A DNA stretch of 64,000 bases from Parasedimentitalea marina. Lineage in GTDB: Bacteria > Pseudomonadota > Alphaproteobacteria > Rhodobacterales > Rhodobacteraceae. How positions within the stretch are numbered: position 1 is the stretch's first letter; every line of letters begins with the position of its first letter. A model generated the notes under the pieces. It made no database searches. It was not told where the DNA came from and was given only the letters and a program-made list of their open reading frames with translations. The stretch is taken from contig NZ_CP033219.1 in NCBI RefSeq assembly GCF_004006175.1, positions 1,426,001 to 1,490,000 of the forward strand, read 5' to 3'. The position numbers were made by a program, and so were the translations under genes. Shown one piece after another: positions 36,922-45,287 of the stretch.

Positions 36922-38010
36922 TCAGGTGTGACCAACGTCGTGGCGCGCCACTGAAACGGATTTTATTACGGCATGGCAGGCAACACCCGGTGCAAGCCGC
37001 AGCGCATTTGCTGACCGCTGGGTGATCCGTGCCAGCAGGAAATCGCTGCCGCAGCGCAGTTGTACCACGACACCCGGGCCTCCGCCTGCACGAATTTCGG
37101 TCACCGTGCCCGACAGGATATTCAAAGCTGACAACCCAACCGGTATATCTCGCGACAAAATCACATCCTGGGCTAGGATACGCACCCGGGTTTTGGCCCG
37201 GGGTGGCAGGCTGATCTGCGGTAAAAACAGACGCCCACCGGTCACTGATAATTCCGTCAACCCGTCGGAATGATGTTGTGTAACATCAGCAGACAGCACA
37301 GATCCAGCCTCACGCAGACCCAGTTGGCGCACCATCGCGGGATCCGAGAATACCTGCTCAGTTGTGCCCGCCTGCGCCACTTTTCCGTGTTCCAGAACCA
37401 CCATAGTTGTTGCCAGTCGTGCCACCTCGGCGACCGAGTGGCTGACATAGAGGATCGGCAGGCCGGTAGAGTCGCGTAGCCGTTCAAGAAACGGAAGAAT
37501 CTCATCTTTGCGGGCTGAATCGAGTGCGGCAAGCGGCTCGTCCATCAATAGCATGCGTGGGTGTGACAGCAATGCGCGACCTATCGCGACACGTTGCTTT
37601 TCACCACCGGACAAAGCACCGGGACGGCGGTTTAACAGGTGCGCAATGCCAAGCAACTCGGTGACCTCCTCCAGAGAGGGGCCAGAGCTGCCCTTGGGCG
37701 CAAAGCGTTTGCCGTAATTCAGGTTTCCCAGTACCGAAAGATGCGGAAACAGGCGGGAATCCTGGAAGACATAGCCCAGACGACGACGGTGCACGGGCAC
37801 GTTAATTCCGGCCCTACTGTCGAACAGAACTTCAGACTGCGAGGTTATGCGACCTGCCTTGGGCTTCAGCAGGCCTGCAACTGCGTTGATGACAGATGTC
37901 TTACCGGATCCGGACTTGCCAAACAGTGCCGTGATGCCGCTTGGGGCCTGAAAATTCACCTGAACGGCCAGATCGCCGAAACTGTGGTTGATGTCGACAG
38001 ACAGGCTCAT
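36922..38010 (-). CDS. modC: Molybdate ABC transporter ATP-binding protein
   Basis: A 362-residue ATPase that powers molybdate uptake. Walker A GKSGSGKTS is at residues 31-39, the ABC signature is ALSGGEKQRVA and Walker B is MLLMDEPLAALD. The C-terminal part (about 290-360) is a TOBE/MOP domain that binds oxyanion (LSGTVTEIRAGGGPGVVVQL), typical of ModC. Its start overlaps the modB stop by four bases. Last gene of modABC; no ModE regulator is present in the window. Confidence 0.96.
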   Translation of the reverse strand: MSLSVDINHSFGDLAVQVNFQAPSGITALFGKSGSGKTSVINAVAGLLKPKAGRITSQSEVLFDSRAGINVPVHRRRLGYVFQDSRLFPHLSVLGNLNYGKRFAPKGSSGPSLEEVTELLGIAHLLNRRPGALSGGEKQRVAIGRALLSHPRMLLMDEPLAALDSARKDEILPFLERLRDSTGLPILYVSHSVAEVARLATTMVVLEHGKVAQAGTTEQVFSDPAMVRQLGLREAGSVLSADVTQHHSDGLTELSVTGGRLFLPQISLPPRAKTRVRILAQDVILSRDIPVGLSALNILSGTVTEIRAGGGPGVVVQLRCGSDFLLARITQRSANALRLAPGVACHAVIKSVSVARHDVGHT

Positions 38011-38705
38011 CGGCCGCTCACCCGTTTTGCCGCGCGCCGCGCCAGCAGTTCAGATGCAATCAATGCAGCCATGGCAACTGCAATCGAAACAGCGACCAAT
38101 TTCAGCGCATCGGTCTCTCCATCGGGCACCTGCAAGAACCCGTAGATCGCCGAGGGCAACGTCTGGGTCTGGCCGGGAATATTGGACACAAAGGTAATGG
38201 TCGCGCCAAACTCACCCATCGCTTTGGCGAAGCCCAGCACTGCCCCCGCGATCAAGCCCGGTAGAACCAGGGGCAGGGTGACGGTGGCAAAAACCCAAAA
38301 CCGCGAGGCCCCCAATGTGGCCGCTGTTTCCTCCAGATTGGGGTCTACGGCCTCGATGGCCATCCTGATGGCACGGACCATCAGCGGAAACCCCATGATA
38401 GCAGCAGCCAGCACAGCGCCAGTCCAGCGAAAAGCCAGCACAAGCCCAAAAGTCTGCTCCAGCCATGCGCCAATCGGTGCCCGACGACCAAATGTGATCA
38501 GCAAAAGATACCCTGTTACTACAGGCGGAAGGAACAGGGGCAAATGCACCAAAGCATTCAATAGTTGCTTGCCCGGAAACTGCCAGCGCGCCAGTGCATG
38601 TGACACCAGCAGCGCGAAGGGCAGGCTTAACAATGTGGCCCAAAACGCAACCTTTAGCGACAGCCCCAGCGCCCACCACTCTTCTGGACCCAGCCAATCG
38701 CTCAT
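38007..38705 (-). CDS. modB: Molybdate ABC transporter permease
   Basis: A 232-residue inner-membrane protein with five or six helices and the conserved EAA loop (EETAATLGASRFWVFATVTLPLV), which contacts ModC. It starts within the last four bases of modA and ends overlapping modC, so all three are translated as a unit. Confidence 0.96.
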   Translation of the reverse strand: MSDWLGPEEWWALGLSLKVAFWATLLSLPFALLVSHALARWQFPGKQLLNALVHLPLFLPPVVTGYLLLITFGRRAPIGAWLEQTFGLVLAFRWTGAVLAAAIMGFPLMVRAIRMAIEAVDPNLEETAATLGASRFWVFATVTLPLVLPGLIAGAVLGFAKAMGEFGATITFVSNIPGQTQTLPSAIYGFLQVPDGETDALKLVAVSIAVAMAALIASELLARRAAKRVSGR

Positions 38706-39478
38706 GGTTGTACCGCGGGGCGGATAAACCCATTTTTTTCAAAGACGGCCCAGGCGGTATCGCTGGTTAGAAACTCATATACGGCGCGCGCGTCAGGGGA
38801 AACCGGGTCAATCAGTGCCATCGGATAGCGAATGGGTGTGTGGCTGTCGGCGGGAAACAGACCAAGTAGTTGAACGTCTGGCGCGGCGCCAAGGTCGGTG
38901 GCGTACACAATACCCAAGGGGGCCTCGCCCGTGGCCACCAGTCGCAGCGCTGCGCGCACATTGTCTGCCTGTGCGACGTTCCCCTCGACGCTGTCCCAAA
39001 CACCCAGCGTGACCAGTGCCTCACGACCATAAATCCCGGCCGGCACAGCCTTTACCAGTGCCATGGCTAATACACCGTCGCTGAGAGACGTGGCCAGATC
39101 AAACGCTGGGGTCGGTGTCACTTGGGCAGTGTTATTGGGGGCTGCAATCAACGCCAGACGATTGCCCAGCAGATCAATGCGACTGTCTTGCGCCAGTATT
39201 CCGTCCCGTTCCAGCAGATCCATCCAGGTCTGATTAGCCGAGATAAACAACTGCGCAGGCGCGCCCTGAAGGATCTGTCGCGTCATTGATGAGCTGCCAC
39301 CATATGCAATATGCAAAGTGTCACCCGGGTACACATCTGCCAGCTCATCCAGGGCAGTTTTCAAACTGGCAGCAGCAAACAGTGTGACCTCTTCGGCAGC
39401 CAAGGACACAGGGAACAGCGCTGCAAATATAGCCAAAGCTAAACGGAGGCGACGAAAAGGGCAGGGCAGCGTTACCAT
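38702..39478 (-). CDS. modA: Molybdate-binding periplasmic protein
   Basis: A 258-residue solute-binding protein with a signal peptide (LRLALAIFAALFPVSLAAEE). The mature N-terminus VTLFAAASLKTALDELA and the YGGSSSMTRQI loop that holds the oxyanion are standard ModA features. First gene of modABC. It starts only five bases after an unrelated upstream gene on the same strand, so the operon may share that gene's transcript. Confidence 0.95.
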   Translation of the reverse strand: MVTLPCPFRRLRLALAIFAALFPVSLAAEEVTLFAAASLKTALDELADVYPGDTLHIAYGGSSSMTRQILQGAPAQLFISANQTWMDLLERDGILAQDSRIDLLGNRLALIAAPNNTAQVTPTPAFDLATSLSDGVLAMALVKAVPAGIYGREALVTLGVWDSVEGNVAQADNVRAALRLVATGEAPLGIVYATDLGAAPDVQLLGLFPADSHTPIRYPMALIDPVSPDARAVYEFLTSDTAWAVFEKNGFIRPAVQP

Positions 39479-39483
39479 TCCGA

Positions 39484-40359
39484 TCAGGGCGCAATCAGCG
39501 TAACGCCTGGAATACGCTGAAGATGGTACATGTCCTGATCATAAATCTCGGTCAAATCCTCCACTAACTCGTCTGTCCAGCCTGCCAGATCCAATTCTTC
39601 CTCCAGCGCGTCCTCTAGGGCAAACTTGTCCAAGAAAGCAGCATAAACGCGGCGCTTTTGTATTTCGCTCAGGTCGCCATGCGCGGCCAGATAAGTGCGT
39701 AAACGTGTTATGCCTTCGTCGGATAAAATAGTGGCTAACAGGTCGAGCTCACCCTCTAGTCTTTCATGTGGTTCAATCCCGGCCATGTCGCGCAGGATCT
39801 GCCCCCAGATCATTGGCATATCTTCATAACACCATACGGTGATTGCAATATCAGGTACCGCTTGCCGCAGCCGCTCCATCATTTCCGACCAACGGAGGTG
39901 ACGTGGGTTTGTTTGCTTTCGGACATCGCGCACGCGTTGCGGGGACGCCTTCTCCAGCAAAGCGGGCAGAAAACCGGCTGGGTTTCGCAGGCCCATGAAA
40001 ATCTCGATCTGGTCATAGGGAAAAAGCTGTTGCAAATACTGCATGCGCTGAACGGCCTCTGGGTACAGCAGATCACCCTCAAGAGCGCTGCGTTGAGAGC
40101 CAAAGAAATGCGGATTTGACAACACTACACGGTCGGCGTTTTCTTCATCAAGAATAGCATCCCATAACACGTCTCGTGAATTTGAGGCCGGTTCGCCCGC
40201 TTTTAGTGCAGCAAAACAGTCCTTTAGAAGGCTGCGATACTTACCAGGGCCCGGCACGGCCACACCGTTTTTGGAAAAATCTTCCTTGTTGCGCAGCAGG
40301 CTTTTCAGCAGGCGGTCTTCTTCGGTGGCATGAGCGCCCGTGTGCACGATAACCTGCAT
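39484..40359 (-). CDS. Sulfotransferase-fold-like protein, unknown function
   Basis: A 291-residue soluble protein. The start QVIVHTGAHATEEDRLL resembles the phosphosulfate-binding N-terminus of sulfotransferase-like proteins of Roseobacters, and PYDQIEIFMGLRNPAGFLPALL resembles their central R-N-P motif that binds the 3'-phosphate. The C-terminal half is helical and acidic. The acceptor is unknown, and the call is a fold-level guess. Next to modA but not functionally linked to it in an obvious way. Confidence 0.5.
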   Translation of the reverse strand: MQVIVHTGAHATEEDRLLKSLLRNKEDFSKNGVAVPGPGKYRSLLKDCFAALKAGEPASNSRDVLWDAILDEENADRVVLSNPHFFGSQRSALEGDLLYPEAVQRMQYLQQLFPYDQIEIFMGLRNPAGFLPALLEKASPQRVRDVRKQTNPRHLRWSEMMERLRQAVPDIAITVWCYEDMPMIWGQILRDMAGIEPHERLEGELDLLATILSDEGITRLRTYLAAHGDLSEIQKRRVYAAFLDKFALEDALEEELDLAGWTDELVEDLTEIYDQDMYHLQRIPGVTLIAP

Positions 40360-40533
40360 CTGACAGTTTGGTCCTTAGTGATATCCTCGACCTGTATCAA
40401 TTAATGCGGGCGGCTCGTCAGGTCAAATTTCTCGACCGTGAAGGGCGGTTTTGAAAAAAAACGTATCTAGAGTGCCACGACGCGATTTTGTCACTTGCGC
40501 CCCCCCAGAAGAGCCGCTAATCCCTCCTCAAGT

Positions 40534-40609
40534 GCCCCTATAGCTCAGCTGGTAGAGCAACTGATTTGTAATCAGTAGGTCCGCGGTTCGAGTCCGTGTG
40601 GGGGCACCA
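40534..40609 (+). tRNA. tRNA-Thr (anticodon TGT), CCA encoded
   Basis: A 76-base cloverleaf: acceptor stem GCCCCTA/TGGGGGC, D-arm GCTCAGCTGGTAGAGC, anticodon stem CTGAT/ATCAG with loop TTGTA and anticodon TGT, T-arm with GGTTCGAGTCC, discriminator A and encoded CCA. The 3' half is the attachment site of the mobile element that follows. The gene is intact, so integration did not harm it. Confidence 0.97.
40573..40609 (+). repeat. Attachment site attL (37-bp tRNA 3' end)
   Basis: The 37 bases from the anticodon stem to the encoded CCA are identical to 49821-49857. The repeat is bounded by a mismatch on each side (T vs A before, T vs C after). This is the usual trace of tyrosine-integrase insertion in a tRNA gene. 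Confidence 0.93.
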
Positions 40610-40624
40610 TTTCTTATCATAAAA

Positions 40625-40686
40625 CCCTATGTTTCCTTGTTTGTAAGGCGTTCTCGTGTCTATCACGACACACGCGGCGACACACA
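40625..40686. promoter_or_regulatory. Left-end integrase/excisionase-type sites
   Basis: CCCTATGTTTCCTTGTTT (40625-40642) is the inverse of a segment at 49774-49791 near the right end. CACGACACAC (40664-40673) and GCGACACACA (40677-40686) recur as CACGACACACA (49727) and TACGACACAC (49750). Such paired sites flanking att are expected arm-type binding sites of the integrase. GGCGTTCTC is also shared by both ends. Confidence 0.6.
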
Positions 40687-40699
40687 TCGAGGACACAAA

Positions 40700-42025
40700 A
40701 TGGCCCTGTGCACCAAAATCAAACACGTGGACCAACGGCCAAATGGTGTTCTGAGGTTTAGAAGACGATTCCCGAAAGACGTTGCCGAATCTCTTGGTGA
40801 AACAGCACTGCAAGTTCACATGCGAAATCGAGAGGGCCTCTCATTCCACCACGAGTATCACGTTATCATGCAGGGGTTCGACCGATTGGTCTCAGAGACC
40901 CGTCGAAAATTAGATGGCAAGGATACTCGGTTTCCCATTGAGAGGTGGCATGAAGCGTTGCTGAAGCGAGAGGGCTTAACAGCTAAGACCTCTGGCCTAG
41001 AGGGTGACCCAGTGTTTGCCGCTAGGGAAATCGATAAGGGCTTCTCTGAGCAGCCCAATACGGACCCCTTGTTGGTGAAGGCGCTGGTGAACCCTGATGC
41101 TGAGGCTCCCAAACTGACACTGCAGGACGCCAAGAACATGTATGCTCAGGACAAGTGGATGCCAGATAAAGAGGTCGTTCGTCTTGACCGAATTACTCGT
41201 CGCCTTGAAGAAGCCTTGGGGCCGCTCGATAGAATGACCATCGAAGATCTGCGAAGAGATCATGGCAGGCGCTACATGGACCTGATGCTTAGTTCGACCA
41301 AGTCGGATGGCCAGCCCTTGTCTGTCGCCACCTGCACAAAGGAAAGCAAGATCGTTGCGGCTATGGTCAACCATGCGATGCGTGAAGGCGACATAGAAGC
41401 CAAGAATCCGTTCATCGGTCTGCCTTGGCCCAAGGACACAGGCCCCAAGGTGAACAAAAAACTACCGCTGCCGGACGACCTAATCGAAAGGATTGAAGGG
41501 CGGCTCAATGCTGGGCACACAGAAGAGCTTCCGGTAATTTGGCAGTTGCTCAAGGGCACTGGCATGCGCCTTGGTGAAGTCGTGGGTCTTGCTCATGACG
41601 ATCTAGTGCTCGACGCTGGAACACCTCACATCCTTGTTCGTCCCAACTTCATTCGTGACCTCAAGACTACTTCAAGCAACCGCTCTGTGCCGCTTACAGG
41701 ACCCTCTCTGGTAGCCGCTCAGAAGGCCATTGAAGGTGGTCAGTCTGGCCAGCCTATCTTCCCTCGTTACGCTCGTGATAGGGGCGCAGATGCGGCCTCT
41801 GCCGTATTGATGAAAGCGGTTCGCGCCGAGACCAAAGACAAGCGGTTCACAGTGCACGGCCTGAGACACCGGGTATCGGACAAACTAAGAGACATAGGGG
41901 CACCTGTGGAGGTCCGTCATGGCTTTCTAGGGCATTCGTCAACGGCCATTGCTGAGAGCACCTATGGGTCTCCTAAGGCGCGACTGATCGAGTTTGCAAA
42001 GTGGGCCGAGAGGGCTGGGCTATAG
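40700..42025 (+). CDS. Tyrosine-type site-specific integrase of element 1
   Basis: A 441-residue recombinase that catalyses insertion into tRNA-Thr. The catalytic residues are visible: Arg290 in GTGMRLGEVVG, His386/Arg389 in HGLRH, a later His in LGHSS and the nucleophile Tyr422 in ESTYGS. The N-terminal part (FRRRFPKDVAESLG, residues 18-31) is a typical arm-binding/SAM-like domain. The frame is open back into the tRNA, but ATG 40700 with GAGGA upstream is the natural start. It lies 90 bases from attL. Confidence 0.93.
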   Translation: MALCTKIKHVDQRPNGVLRFRRRFPKDVAESLGETALQVHMRNREGLSFHHEYHVIMQGFDRLVSETRRKLDGKDTRFPIERWHEALLKREGLTAKTSGLEGDPVFAAREIDKGFSEQPNTDPLLVKALVNPDAEAPKLTLQDAKNMYAQDKWMPDKEVVRLDRITRRLEEALGPLDRMTIEDLRRDHGRRYMDLMLSSTKSDGQPLSVATCTKESKIVAAMVNHAMREGDIEAKNPFIGLPWPKDTGPKVNKKLPLPDDLIERIEGRLNAGHTEELPVIWQLLKGTGMRLGEVVGLAHDDLVLDAGTPHILVRPNFIRDLKTTSSNRSVPLTGPSLVAAQKAIEGGQSGQPIFPRYARDRGADAASAVLMKAVRAETKDKRFTVHGLRHRVSDKLRDIGAPVEVRHGFLGHSSTAIAESTYGSPKARLIEFAKWAERAGL

Positions 42026-42187
42026 ACCATTTCGTCGCGGTCGTTTGGCTCCGGCGGTAGGTGTGCTGGAGAATTTCTGTCACTGTCTATCCTGTTGGAA
42101 AGACACAAGAAATAGAAGCGCCAGTCTTGCATGTATCCCCGAAGGTATCCCTAATTTGACAGCGCAGTAAAGGTGATTACTAGTTAC

Positions 42188-42781
42188 TTACGACATAATC
42201 TTGAACCACGACCTGACCGCCAAGTTTAGGCGCTCTTGTTCCAAGTCATCGGTGTCATTGCAGTGTGCTATGGGACCACGAAGCAGGTTCAATTGGTTCG
42301 TCACGTTGCTAACCGCCCGCTTAGAAACGAAGATGGCATCGAACACATCCCAATTGTCCGTTATCAATTGCGACAGTTCACCAAAGGTTGTGTAATCAAT
42401 CATGTCCTCAGAACGAGGGGTAATACCGCTGTCGATTTCCTTTTGACGCCTTTGCTCGGCCTCCTTTCTAATCCGGTTTTCATCGACCCTGACGCTGCCC
42501 CACCAATTAGGCCCTTCGATTTCGACCATTGCATCTCGAACCAATCGACGTATTGAGTTCTCCAGACAAAAGAAGACTTCATAAATTTCGGACATTCGAG
42601 CCGCTTGCATTCGAAGGTCTGCCTCGAATTGCTGATACTCAGTGACTTTCCGAGAGTTCTCTTTAGTCGCCGACAAACCGAGTTCGTGGCCCGTATCCAT
42701 TTCGACTTTGCGAAGGTCGCTGACCACCTGCTGACCACTCATGCCAAAAGCCATGATTAAACCATCTGGGCGTCTAGCCAT
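42188..42781 (-). CDS. HEPN-domain protein (Swt1/MAE-like)
   Basis: A 197-residue, mostly helical protein. The C-terminal part has the HEPN RNase signature R-x4-H: Arg168 and His173 in LLRGPIAHC. The rest is charged helix with EVFFCLENSIRRLVRDAM at about residue 68-85, as in Swt1-type HEPN proteins. HEPN domains are often toxins or RNases in defence systems. It starts inside the end of the DUF5343-like gene (8-base overlap), so it is translated with it. Activity is not proven: the motif alone fits both active and structural HEPN. Confidence 0.72.
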   Translation of the reverse strand: MARRPDGLIMAFGMSGQQVVSDLRKVEMDTGHELGLSATKENSRKVTEYQQFEADLRMQAARMSEIYEVFFCLENSIRRLVRDAMVEIEGPNWWGSVRVDENRIRKEAEQRRQKEIDSGITPRSEDMIDYTTFGELSQLITDNWDVFDAIFVSKRAVSNVTNQLNLLRGPIAHCNDTDDLEQERLNLAVRSWFKIMS

Positions 42782-43424
42782 CGTCGGAACTCAGCAGGTT
42801 TTGCTTCAAGCTGCGAAAGATAGCGTTGAATACCTCTTGGTCGGTCGTGGCGGGTAGATTGAGATTGATCGTGTAGCCTAGGTTCAAACCTATGCCGCCG
42901 TTTTGGTTGTTAGGGGCTGCCTGCTCTTGCACTGGCGCTACGATGGGTTGCTCCGGTGGCCTATACTCCGCTTTATCAACCGATGAACTTGTGTGTGCAC
43001 CGTTGAAATCCGCATGCTCTTTCAGAGCCTTGATACAGTTGACAACGGACTTGACCGGAGTGCTGTCGTGAGCGTTCCCCGTTTCTTCCATCACCAAATT
43101 TGTCAGTTCAGCCTCTGGCAATGTATGCAAGTATTCGTTCCGCATATACAGAGGTTGATATGCGTCTCGAATGGATTCGGCGACGACCGCACCAGAGGAA
43201 CCTGGATTTCTAAATCGCCGATAGCGATCTGTTGGTGAACCGTCTGCTCCAGTGAAACCAATCTTCTTTAAGTAAGTGGTCATCTGGTCTCCGGAACCGC
43301 CGGGCACCTTTAGCACGTTCTTTACAAAGTCTTGGCTTACTTTTGGCGGTATAGCCGCCGTTCGAATGCTCTCGAAAGCCTTTGCTATGTTTCCCGCTGC
43401 TGTAACGTATGGAAGTGAGGCCAC
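42774..43424 (-). CDS. DUF5343-like protein, partner of the HEPN gene
   Basis: A product of about 216 residues. The N-terminal 145 residues resemble DUF5343 (LPYVTAAGNIAKAFESIR, FLKKIGF-type TYLKKIGFTGADGSPTD, YRRFRNPGSSGAVVAES, YLHTLPEAELTNLV); a Gln/Pro/Asn-rich linker and a C-terminal patch (LGYTINLNLPATTDQEVFNAI) follow. DUF5343 has no known biochemical role; it looks like a wing-helix or DNA-binding module. The GTG at 43424, with AGGGG 8 bases upstream, fits the family start better than the upstream ATGs. It is the first gene of a two-gene operon with the HEPN gene. Confidence 0.7.
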   Translation of the reverse strand: MASLPYVTAAGNIAKAFESIRTAAIPPKVSQDFVKNVLKVPGGSGDQMTTYLKKIGFTGADGSPTDRYRRFRNPGSSGAVVAESIRDAYQPLYMRNEYLHTLPEAELTNLVMEETGNAHDSTPVKSVVNCIKALKEHADFNGAHTSSSVDKAEYRPPEQPIVAPVQEQAAPNNQNGGIGLNLGYTINLNLPATTDQEVFNAIFRSLKQNLLSSDDG

Positions 43425-43743
43425 CTGAAATCCCCTAAGTAAATACACTGTGGATAATGTGCGCATTATGACAGAAGCTACAAGATGTGCCACAGTTGAG
43501 TGCTACGCGGAAGGGTTGCAGTTCTTCAAACCTAAAAAACCGCAAAAATCTGTCAACCCGAGATATATAGAAGTGGTGGAGCGTTTCCCCCCGGTGGGGA
43601 TACCTTCACGACCCGCTTAGATTCACCTGTGGAGTTCCCCTACTAATGCAATTAAACCAATGACTTGATGTTCTATATGGAGGTGGGCATGTTGGCTCTG
43701 CACCGGGTTGGTGCCAGCGACATCAATCCCGAAAGGATACCAT

Positions 43744-43914
43744 ATGATCATCTTCGATATTCGCTTTGGGCGCTTCTCAATCCTCGTTCAGCGCGAACCC
43801 GATTGGCGCTGCTTAAAGGTATCCCGGGAGGGGCCGGGAGAGATTTCTGTCGATCTGCCTTGTGCCCGTGTCCTCCTAACGAACTATCGGCACACTGCCT
43901 GTCATTCCCAATAG
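43744..43914 (+). CDS. Possible 56-residue protein
   Basis: ATG 43744 is preceded by AAAGGA at a normal distance. The product (IIFDIRFGRFSILVQREP ... ISVDLPCARVLL) has a regular beta-like pattern and normal residue use but no recognised family. It stands alone in a 776-base region between the DUF5343-like and membrane protein genes. It may be a small accessory protein or chance. Confidence 0.38.
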   Translation: MIIFDIRFGRFSILVQREPDWRCLKVSREGPGEISVDLPCARVLLTNYRHTACHSQ

Positions 43915-44034
43915 AGCAAGACCTAGCGGGCAATAAGTGGGGGGTATCTGAAAGCTATCCAATAGAATTGTGTTGATCTTTTGGGGACGAATTTCCCGTA
44001 AAGTTTAAACGACCAGTTGGAAGGAACTGCTACA

Positions 44035-44115
44035 GCCATCGGATACGCCCGCGTTGGGAGGAACCTCCAGGACGCGTTCATGGCCTCCTTGATGCAGTCC
44101 AGAAGCGCTTTCGGT
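44035..44115 (+). pseudogene. Remnant of a serine recombinase N-terminus
   Basis: The plus-strand frame reads AIGYARVGRNLQDA, close to the conserved start of resolvases (IGYARVSTxxQ), but has no start codon, the catalytic serine position is Gly, and the frame ends soon after. This could be a decayed resolvase end or chance. Confidence 0.33.
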
Positions 44116-44200
44116 TGTTGTTTCTCTTCAATTAGTGTGATTTATCGAAGATGAATTTGGCACGCTGTTTAATTTAATTCTCCGTTCGGCAGGTTTTACA

Positions 44201-45043
44201 ATGAGATGGTTGCTTCGGCAGGGAGTATTCGCGGCGTCGTTTCTTGCTGCAGAGATAATTCGCAGTTTGAGTTGGTCGGAGCATATCCTCGCTTTTGTTA
44301 ATGCAATTCAACAAGCCTGCGATAATATTTGGCGAAGCCTTTTGGGAATTCTGGGCGTAACGGAATACCCCGACCCCGTGCTACTAACTTTGTTGATCCT
44401 ACTGTTAGGGCCTTGGTTTGCTTCGGCGCTTCGAGAGCAGCCACTAGACTTTTCACGTGTCAAAAATCAAAAGCTGTTTCATGATAAGCTTATCGTATTC
44501 TTGACGCCGCAGCGATCGATACCTGCTGAGCCTCAAACATTTCAATCAATTGCTAGAGATTGGCTGGAATGGGTTGGGTCTATAGTCACGCTTTTCGTGG
44601 TGGTTTGGGTTTTTGATATGTGGACTTACGCGACACTGGCAGCAGGACTTGTAGCATTGCTGTTTATTGGTCGGTGTATTGAGAACTCGGCCCATGAAAA
44701 TACCTCGTCGTCCCGCGATCTGAGTAACAACGAAAAAATAGCCGCTGTAGTTGTATCTATTGCAGCTTCATGGGTCATTTCGCTTCCATTGGTTGCGGCT
44801 TGGTTGGTTTTCAATATTTTTATTGGCAAGTTTGATTTTGCCGATTTTGACCCAAACTCATGGACAACATCAGACTACGTCTGGGCCTTTGCCATGGGGG
44901 TTGCAATGTTGCTGCTGGTCCATTGCGCGATTTTTGAGAAGCGATTCTTTTGCCGATTTGGTAGTTGGGTGCTAGGGGGGCTAATCCTTGCAAAGCTGGT
45001 GGACTACGGGGACCAAATCGTGCAAAAAATCATAATTGGTTGA
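44201..45043 (+). CDS. Polytopic membrane protein of element 1, unknown function
   Basis: A 280-residue protein with about six membrane helices (for example FAASFLAAEII near residue 8-20, LTLLILLLGPWFASAL near 65-80, IVTLFVVVWVF near 127-140, WVISLPLVAAWLVFNIF near 190-206, AMGVAMLLLVHCAIF, VLGGLILAKLV). Two short charged loops join them (KNQKLFHDKLI, HENTSSSRDLSNNEKI). No family is recognised. It is alone on the plus strand upstream of the recombinase. It could be a membrane effector of the element's defence cargo; this is inference only. Confidence 0.62.
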   Translation: MRWLLRQGVFAASFLAAEIIRSLSWSEHILAFVNAIQQACDNIWRSLLGILGVTEYPDPVLLTLLILLLGPWFASALREQPLDFSRVKNQKLFHDKLIVFLTPQRSIPAEPQTFQSIARDWLEWVGSIVTLFVVVWVFDMWTYATLAAGLVALLFIGRCIENSAHENTSSSRDLSNNEKIAAVVVSIAASWVISLPLVAAWLVFNIFIGKFDFADFDPNSWTTSDYVWAFAMGVAMLLLVHCAIFEKRFFCRFGSWVLGGLILAKLVDYGDQIVQKIIIG

Positions 45044-45163
45044 CTGTGTTTTCGGAGCGCGCAAAGGGAACTTTGTTTACCGTTTAAAAGTGCCTTGTCT
45101 ACATGCTTAGAGCCACGCACTTTTCTTTCCTCGCCGCAGTTCTTCTCGCGATCGCCGATAGTA

Positions 45164-45281
45164 TTTGTTCATAAAGGTATGCCACAGTGAACGCGCTTGA
45201 GGTCAGTAGAAAGTGTGTTCATAAGGGTTGACTTTAGCTTGTGAACAATTCAGCTATGTGAACGATACCTTTGTGAACAGG
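45164..45281. repeat. res-like array of TGTTCA(T/C)/GTGAAC motifs
   Basis: Six copies of one motif on both strands: TGTTCATAAAGGTAT (45166), an inverted GTGAAC (45187), TGTTCATAAGGG (45216), and inverted GTGAAC at about 45241, 45258 and 45273. The first and last are near-perfect inverse copies (14 of 15 bases). The array ends just before the recombinase start, the usual place for its crossover and accessory sites. Confidence 0.7.
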
Positions 45282-45287
45282 TGACCT

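Noticed and set aside
43665..43976. 103-codon plus-strand frame in the 776-base gap of element 1
   Set aside because: The overlapping 56-codon frame at 43744 has a better ribosome site; the longer frame has no motif.
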